From: Neurospora crassa OR74A
Taxonomy: Eukaryota > Ascomycota > Sordariomycetes > Sordariales > Sordariaceae
DNA: 64,000 nt
Reading direction: 5' to 3'
NCBI RefSeq assembly: GCF_000182925.2
Contig: NC_026506.1
Span: 1,922,001 to 1,986,000 of the forward strand
Position 1 is the stretch's first letter. Every line of letters starts with the position of its first letter. Both the position numbers and the translations under genes were made by a program. The notes beneath the pieces were generated by a model. The model had not been told where the DNA came from, did no database searches, and was given only the letters and a program-made list of their open reading frames with translations. Positions 59,361 through 64,000 of the stretch are shown here, piece after piece.

Positions 59361-60131
59361 TTAGGTGTGGCGGCTCCTTTTCGAGTTCTGGTTGAAGGGA
59401 TCCTTGTCATTACCAGGCCCAAAGTTGTCGATTCGAAAGAATTCTGCAAGGTCGACCACCTTTCGCTTTTGTCCGGCGCCTCGGCCAAGTGTTCGTGTAG
59501 CAGACTGTCTAAGTGCGCGGTTTCTGTTGTTCCGCGAACTTGTCGAGGTTGAAACGGAGCGATTTCTAGGAGCATCGGAAAGCGCCAGATTCTCCAACTT
59601 CATCGCCTCCTCATGAGGAAAGGGGTGTGCTGATTGAAAGGTGAATGTTTCCTGCGTTGGGACCACAATCTGGAAGTCGTCCGGGTTGGAAGGCGGCTGT
59701 CGCTGCTGTTGCTGGTGCTCCTGCTGTGGCTGTTCGTATTCCTGTTGTGGTTGTTGTTGTTCTTCTTGAGGGTTTTCGAAGACAGCAGGGGCAGGTGGCG
59801 AATCTCTCATTGAATCCTCCTCTTGAATGGGATCCAAAGATTGCGCCTGGGGCGATAGCGCGGGCTCGATCTTGTCGTCATCGTCGCTCTCTACCGTGGG
59901 GAGATCCCGACCGTCCAGGCGCTCCGTCGCCCAACTCCGAATTATCCATCCTTCGCCGTCACTCAAGCCCAACCTCCTCCTGTCGAGGAACGCCAGAAGA
60001 TCGTCGAGACAGTCTTGATAGCCCTCGGTGCGCGCCTTTGCAACGGCGGGACCGGTGGTCTTGTAGAGCTTAGTCACCGACAAAGCGGCCGCCTTGAAGG
60101 CTTCGAGAAGATCGTTGGAGTCGGCGCTCAT
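59361..60131 (-). CDS. Nuclear HAPSTR1-like (DUF4588-type) conserved protein
   Basis: 256 residues from ATG 60131 (MSADSNDLLEAF); the frame is open 46 codons upstream, but that part reads like leader. The N-terminal 75 residues form a conserved helical domain: LLEAFKAAALSVTKLYKT, GYQDCLDDLLAFLDRRR, LGLSDGEGWIIRSWATERL. This matches what I remember of fungal relatives of human HAPSTR1 (C16orf72), a stress-response partner of the ligase HUWE1; the family call is moderate. The middle is acidic (ESDDDDK) and then Gln-rich (EEQQQPQQEYEQPQQEHQQQ). The C-terminal part has a Ser/Arg-rich stretch, a basic nuclear-localisation-like motif GRGAGQKRKVVDLAEFF and ends RSRHT. No introns are needed. Two frames of the opposite strand are open over the Gln repeat but have no features. 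Confidence 0.7.
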   Translation of the reverse strand: MSADSNDLLEAFKAAALSVTKLYKTTGPAVAKARTEGYQDCLDDLLAFLDRRRLGLSDGEGWIIRSWATERLDGRDLPTVESDDDDKIEPALSPQAQSLDPIQEEDSMRDSPPAPAVFENPQEEQQQPQQEYEQPQQEHQQQQRQPPSNPDDFQIVVPTQETFTFQSAHPFPHEEAMKLENLALSDAPRNRSVSTSTSSRNNRNRALRQSATRTLGRGAGQKRKVVDLAEFFRIDNFGPGNDKDPFNQNSKRSRHT

Positions 60132-61657
60132 TGCGGCGGACTGGTGAAAAAGTTGTAATGTGAAATAAACGCAGCGCTGTTTGCTTCTTGTAGGATCTTG
60201 CTCGTTTCCGAAAGGGTGGTTAGGTGGTTGTAGCCGATTGTGTGGTCCAGAGAAACAAAGAAAAGACAAAGCTCGCTGATGAGTCGGTGATGGTTTGTCA
60301 GGAGGAATGCAATGATGTCTTTCGGGGCTGAGGTGGGTAGGGCCAGGAGGGGTTTTTGCTGGAGTATCGCATGTGGGTCAGTTCCGTTGCTAGTGGATAC
60401 GAAGCGAAGTGAGGGAGTTGTCTGGACCTACCTACCCTTTGGATTGGATGGAGTCGCTGATGGTTTGAACAAGCACGTGTCCACGGTACAGTCATTACAT
60501 GATGCCCAAGCCCAAGTTACTACCTTGCTGTGCGAATACAAGGTGCTAACAAACCGTTCTGGCCTACAGAGGATTGGATGCAAAGAATGGGTAATCGATG
60601 GAAACTAAGTAAGTAAATTTCAAGGCGCAACGGACCGTGCACTTTGGCGGTTGGACCTGAACTTTGGTTTCCCAGACGTGGACTCGAGGCTGGTGGAACT
60701 TTCCAGTTTTGGTCATTCTTAAGGTTATGGATGTCTTTGCCAGGCGGCATTCCAGTTCCTTCCAAACACCGTGAGCGTCAAGTGGAGTCAGCGTATCTGT
60801 TGCACCTTCTGGCCAAAAACTAAATGATGACCTGTGCACCTACTTTATCCTCTGCACCATGCGTAATAGGTGGAGATATTTCCATCATAGGTAATATCGA
60901 TATATGTAAATGTGAATCCGTGTACCTATTGATATATCTGATTGTTGGATGGTGTGGTGTCGCTCGTACTCATTGGAGGTCACCTAGCTCCTGTCAGTTT
61001 CCCCAATTCTGTGTGTGCGACGGAGCAAAGTTTAAAGTCGTGGATTCACTGTGGGGGATAATGCAGCACTGGCACAATAACGGAAAGTAAACTACCTACA
61101 AATCCATCGATACCTAGAGGTATGTAGGATATAGTGGCCTATGAATGACAACTTGAAAAACTGATGACGGGGAATGACAGTTAAGATTACCTCTACGTAC
61201 CCGACCTTAGGTAACAATGTAGCTCTTGAAGACGGCCACTCACTGCCGTGCCCCTGCTTAACCTACTGTGTACTGCGGTTGCGTGCTAAAGTAAAACCCC
61301 CTTGTCACGTACCTGGCACGGACCACCGCAGCCATTGCTTCGAGAGCACTGTGTGGTCAACGACCTGGCCCACGGGTTTTACTTACCCATCTCACCATAG
61401 TATGTATGCTGTGCCTGAACTAACCGACTTTAGTGCAGATGGAAGTCTCAAGTTTCGGCCTCTGCGCAACTGCGGGCGATAGGTACCTAGGTAGGTAGCT
61501 TCGACTTGGACGAACCCGTCCCCTTTGTGTACCTCTATAAACAAGAGTAATATACCTCTACCTAGGTACCTTATGGTAGGTACAACGAAACCGAAAGGCT
61601 GTGCCGACACTCGCAACTTACGCAGCATACCTGCCTACCTGATTTTATCTCAGAATC
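60132..61657. other. Gene-free stretch
   Basis: 1.5 kb of normal composition with frequent TACCTAGGTA/GTAGGTA motifs (for example 61481-61500, 61556-61580). No supported gene. It leads into the inverted-repeat unit and the AT-rich block. Confidence 0.45.
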
Positions 61658-61854
61658 AGACCTCTTTTTTGGGCATGGGCGGCCTGCGGCCGGGAAGGGG
61701 GCTTGCGGCCCGTGCGCTGCGCGCACAATGGAAAGGGCGCTGCGCGCCCGGAAATTCAAATTGAATCTTTCTAATCTTTTAGATTTATAGTCCGTACATC
61801 TATTCTTTTAGTATATTTAACGGTATTGATTGAGAACGCCCAAAAAAGAGGTCT
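61658..61854. mobile_element. 197-bp inverted-repeat unit with four TGC-loop hairpins
   Basis: Bounded by perfect 17-bp inverted repeats, AGACCTCTTTTTTGGGC at 61658-61674 and its complement at 61838-61854. Inside, four back-to-back GC hairpins share a TGC loop: 61680-61692, 61699-61711 (one G-T wobble), 61712-61726 and 61735-61749. The remainder (61750-61837) is AT-rich. It looks like a MITE or a terminus of a larger element. No clear target duplication touches the repeats; an AATCAGAC direct repeat lies at 61654-61661 and again at about 61863-61870. Confidence 0.6.
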
Positions 61855-62347
61855 AAATTCCCAATCAGACAGGAGTCGTAGAGGCTGGGACAAAATCACC
61901 AACTTCCCAGTAAGACTCTATAACAATAAAATAAAAAAGGAAGTTCTGGAACTTCAACGGGTATAAGGAGAATCTATTCAACGAGACGAATCTAATAGTA
62001 TAATTAATTTTTTAATACGTCTAATAAAAGTACTAAATTTTTATATAAATGTAAAAAAATTAAGTATTAATATATATTAATTAACCGACCAACTATTCAC
62101 TACAATACTATATTTTATTTCAATTTTTTAAAATTCTATAAATATAATTATTACAACTATCTTATCTTCTAAATACAATTCGTTTATCTTTACAACGTAT
62201 TATTTTTTTTCCTCGAATTTTTATTTTATTAATACTATATTCAACGCTATAAATTCTAATGTTAACGCCCCTATTAATCCCCAACGTATACTAAAGGTTA
62301 TAAAAAATATTATCGATAATAATAGAGAGCCTCGAAAAGGCTAGGTT
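61855..62347. repeat. RIP-degraded AT-rich DNA
   Basis: Composition drops sharply from about 61960. It probably belongs to the same repeat as the helicase relic and could contain its upstream part, but I cannot recognise a motif here. Confidence 0.5.
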
Positions 62348-64000
62348 CAAGCGGTAGTACGGCTAATATACGAATAAAAGGATATAATATTAGTTACAAT
62401 AATAGGCTACAGAAAAAACATCGTCCTATACGTATTTTTAACTTTATATAACAAAATTATAATATAAATCGTACCGCTTACTAAGCTTAGGGAAAATTAA
62501 TACAATAATATTACTATTAAAGTACCAAATTTAAAATTAATATAAGTAAATAAAGATATAACCCTAAGAGTAAACTTTTTACCCCCCTTTTATATTAGAA
62601 TCCTATTAATTCATATATAGAACTAGGATATTTAGAACCAAATTCAACGCAACAATTATACCTATATCCTATTAAGCCCAGAGCTTACAATAAATATAAA
62701 ATTTAAAGCTATATTACAATCCCTAGAATTCTATAAACGGATTGGTCTTTTTACTATCGATAAACTACATTACATATCAAAATAACGCGAATTTCGATAG
62801 GAATTTCAATATCTATATACCTTACGGCTATTATTACCTAAGAACATTCTATAATTTAATTATACAACTACACTAGCTAAAATCCATCAAAACTTTATTA
62901 TTAAAAAAGCCGGTTTTAATACTAGAAATTTCGAGATTATTAGAATTTCTATAGATAGACTAGAAATCTCCATTATTATTCAGCCTCTTCTTTAAAACTA
63001 CTTTAGAGATTTCCATCGTCTTATCTTTTTCGTTAAAAGATTTATACTATCAACTAAATAGAATATCCTAAAAACTATTATTTATATTAATAACCGCAAT
63101 AATTTAACTATAATAAAGAATACCCTTATTAACTATCTATACAAAAACTATAATTTCAATAAGGAAATAGGCCGCAAAATCATTAGATTATACAATTCTT
63201 TAGTCCGTCCAATAGATAAAAATATTATATATTAGGATTTTGCTACTAAATTAACCAACTATTATATATATCTAGCCACCGTCTCTCTAGGTATAGGTAT
63301 AAATCTTCCTAATATTATTCGAATAATTCAATTTAATATACCTCCTACTCCCAATATCGCCGACCTTTAGTAGCGTTTTAGAAGAGCAATACGAAAGAAG
63401 TAGGATAATAATTTATAAGGAAAAGTATACTTCTTTATTCTGTACTAGGTATTTAATTACTTTAGTTCAAACGAGAAGTAACCTAAAAGGCGAGTATAAA
63501 AGTAGTAATAATAATAATAATAATAATAATATTTCTATTAACTATATACTCCGAGAGTATCTAGTAAGCTAATAAATATTATTATATTAATAAATAAAGA
63601 AAATATCGCTAATAGTAATAATAATAAAAAAGAAGAAAAGGCAGAGCCTAATAATAAACCATCGCTAGATACTAGCGATTTTTATTTATTATACGAATTC
63701 TCTTATAAAATTAAATAGTTAAAACTTAACGATAAAATTCGCGCCAAGCATTAAAAATAGGACCTACTTTTTATAGAATTTTTCAACGTACCTTATTTTC
63801 GGAAGGCTATTCTCAATTATCTTCAAGAACTATATAATAAAAATCTTAAGTATAAAAGGCCTATCCCTATTAGTAAGTATTGTAATAGGAGCGGTTGTAT
63901 ATTATTATTTGGGAGAATTCTGGTAATATTAGAGTGTAACCGGAATAAAGTATTTAATAAACCGATAATTAGATTATTAGTAGATAAGGCAATATTGTAT
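62348..64000 (+). pseudogene. RecQ-type DNA helicase relic, RIP-degraded, runs off the right edge
   Basis: One plus-strand frame can be followed from 62348 to about 63480 with stops almost only TAA/TAG. Helicase motifs are visible though mutated: motif I remnant VTIIGYRKNIVL (Walker A), ILLSPELT, motif II region FTIDKLHYISK*REFR*EF (RecQ proteins have DE-H-CISQWG-FR), a TTTLA motif III remnant, and the C-lobe ATVSLGIGINLPNIIRIIQF followed by PPTPNIADL**RFRRAIR, matching the RecQ motifs V-VI. A (TAA)n repeat at 63505-63530 interrupts, and a further protein-like frame with ISKYCNRSGC continues to the edge. Such helicases occur in fungal telomere-linked helicase genes and in some transposons; which applies here cannot be told. 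Confidence 0.7.
63505..63530 (+). repeat. (TAA)n microsatellite
   Basis: About eight TAA units inside the helicase relic; probably arose in AT-rich RIP product. Confidence 0.8.

Noticed and set aside
1-64000. CRISPR arrays, bacterial operons, tRNA and rRNA genes
   Set aside because: None seen. Gene structure is eukaryotic, and I found no cloverleaf with tRNA boxes or ribosomal RNA sequence.

Overview
The window looks like nuclear DNA of a filamentous ascomycete, probably a sordariomycete. Genes carry short GT-AG introns of about 57 to 140 nt, the protein families are fungal (RTA1, CFEM-like GPI protein, FRE-type ferric reductase), TACCTAGGTA-type motifs recur between genes, and the repeats show the hallmark of repeat-induced point mutation (RIP): extreme AT enrichment with ancestral frames cut mainly by TAA and TAG. 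No species can be named from the sequence alone.

Layout. 1-11.2 kb: a lipase-like alpha/beta hydrolase (minus), an RTA1-type seven-helix membrane protein (plus), a rhomboid protease (minus) and two unrecognised plus-strand genes. 11.2-13.2 kb: gene-free. 13.2-36.4 kb: a nest of LTR retrotransposons three levels deep. Element 1, a Ty3/gypsy chromovirus with 304-bp LTRs and target duplication GTGGG, is split by element 2, a second copy of the same family (target duplication TATAT). Element 3, a different gypsy element in the opposite orientation with 288-bp LTRs (target duplication ATAAC), then landed next to element 2. Elements 1 and 2 are heavily RIP-degraded; element 3 is only lightly hit and still shows a single gag-pol frame.

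36.4-60.1 kb: ordinary euchromatic genes with wide spacers: a ferric reductase (plus), a CBM48 protein of the Mdg1/Crp1 type with a 23-nt first exon and a 1.1-kb intron (plus), an RNF10/Mag2-type RING E3 ligase (plus), a small conserved protein (plus), a GPI-anchored cell-wall protein (minus), a decayed voltage-gated proton channel (minus) and a nuclear HAPSTR1-like protein (minus). 60.1-64 kb: gene-free DNA, then a 197-bp inverted-repeat unit holding four successive GC hairpins with the same TGC loop, then a RIP-degraded RecQ-type helicase that runs off the right edge.

The genes do not form an obvious pathway or cluster. The strongest signals beyond routine annotation are the dated transposon nest, a decayed antisense frame shared by elements 1 and 2, the broken proton-channel gene, the hairpin unit, and the helicase relic, which could mark a subtelomeric or transposon-derived block.
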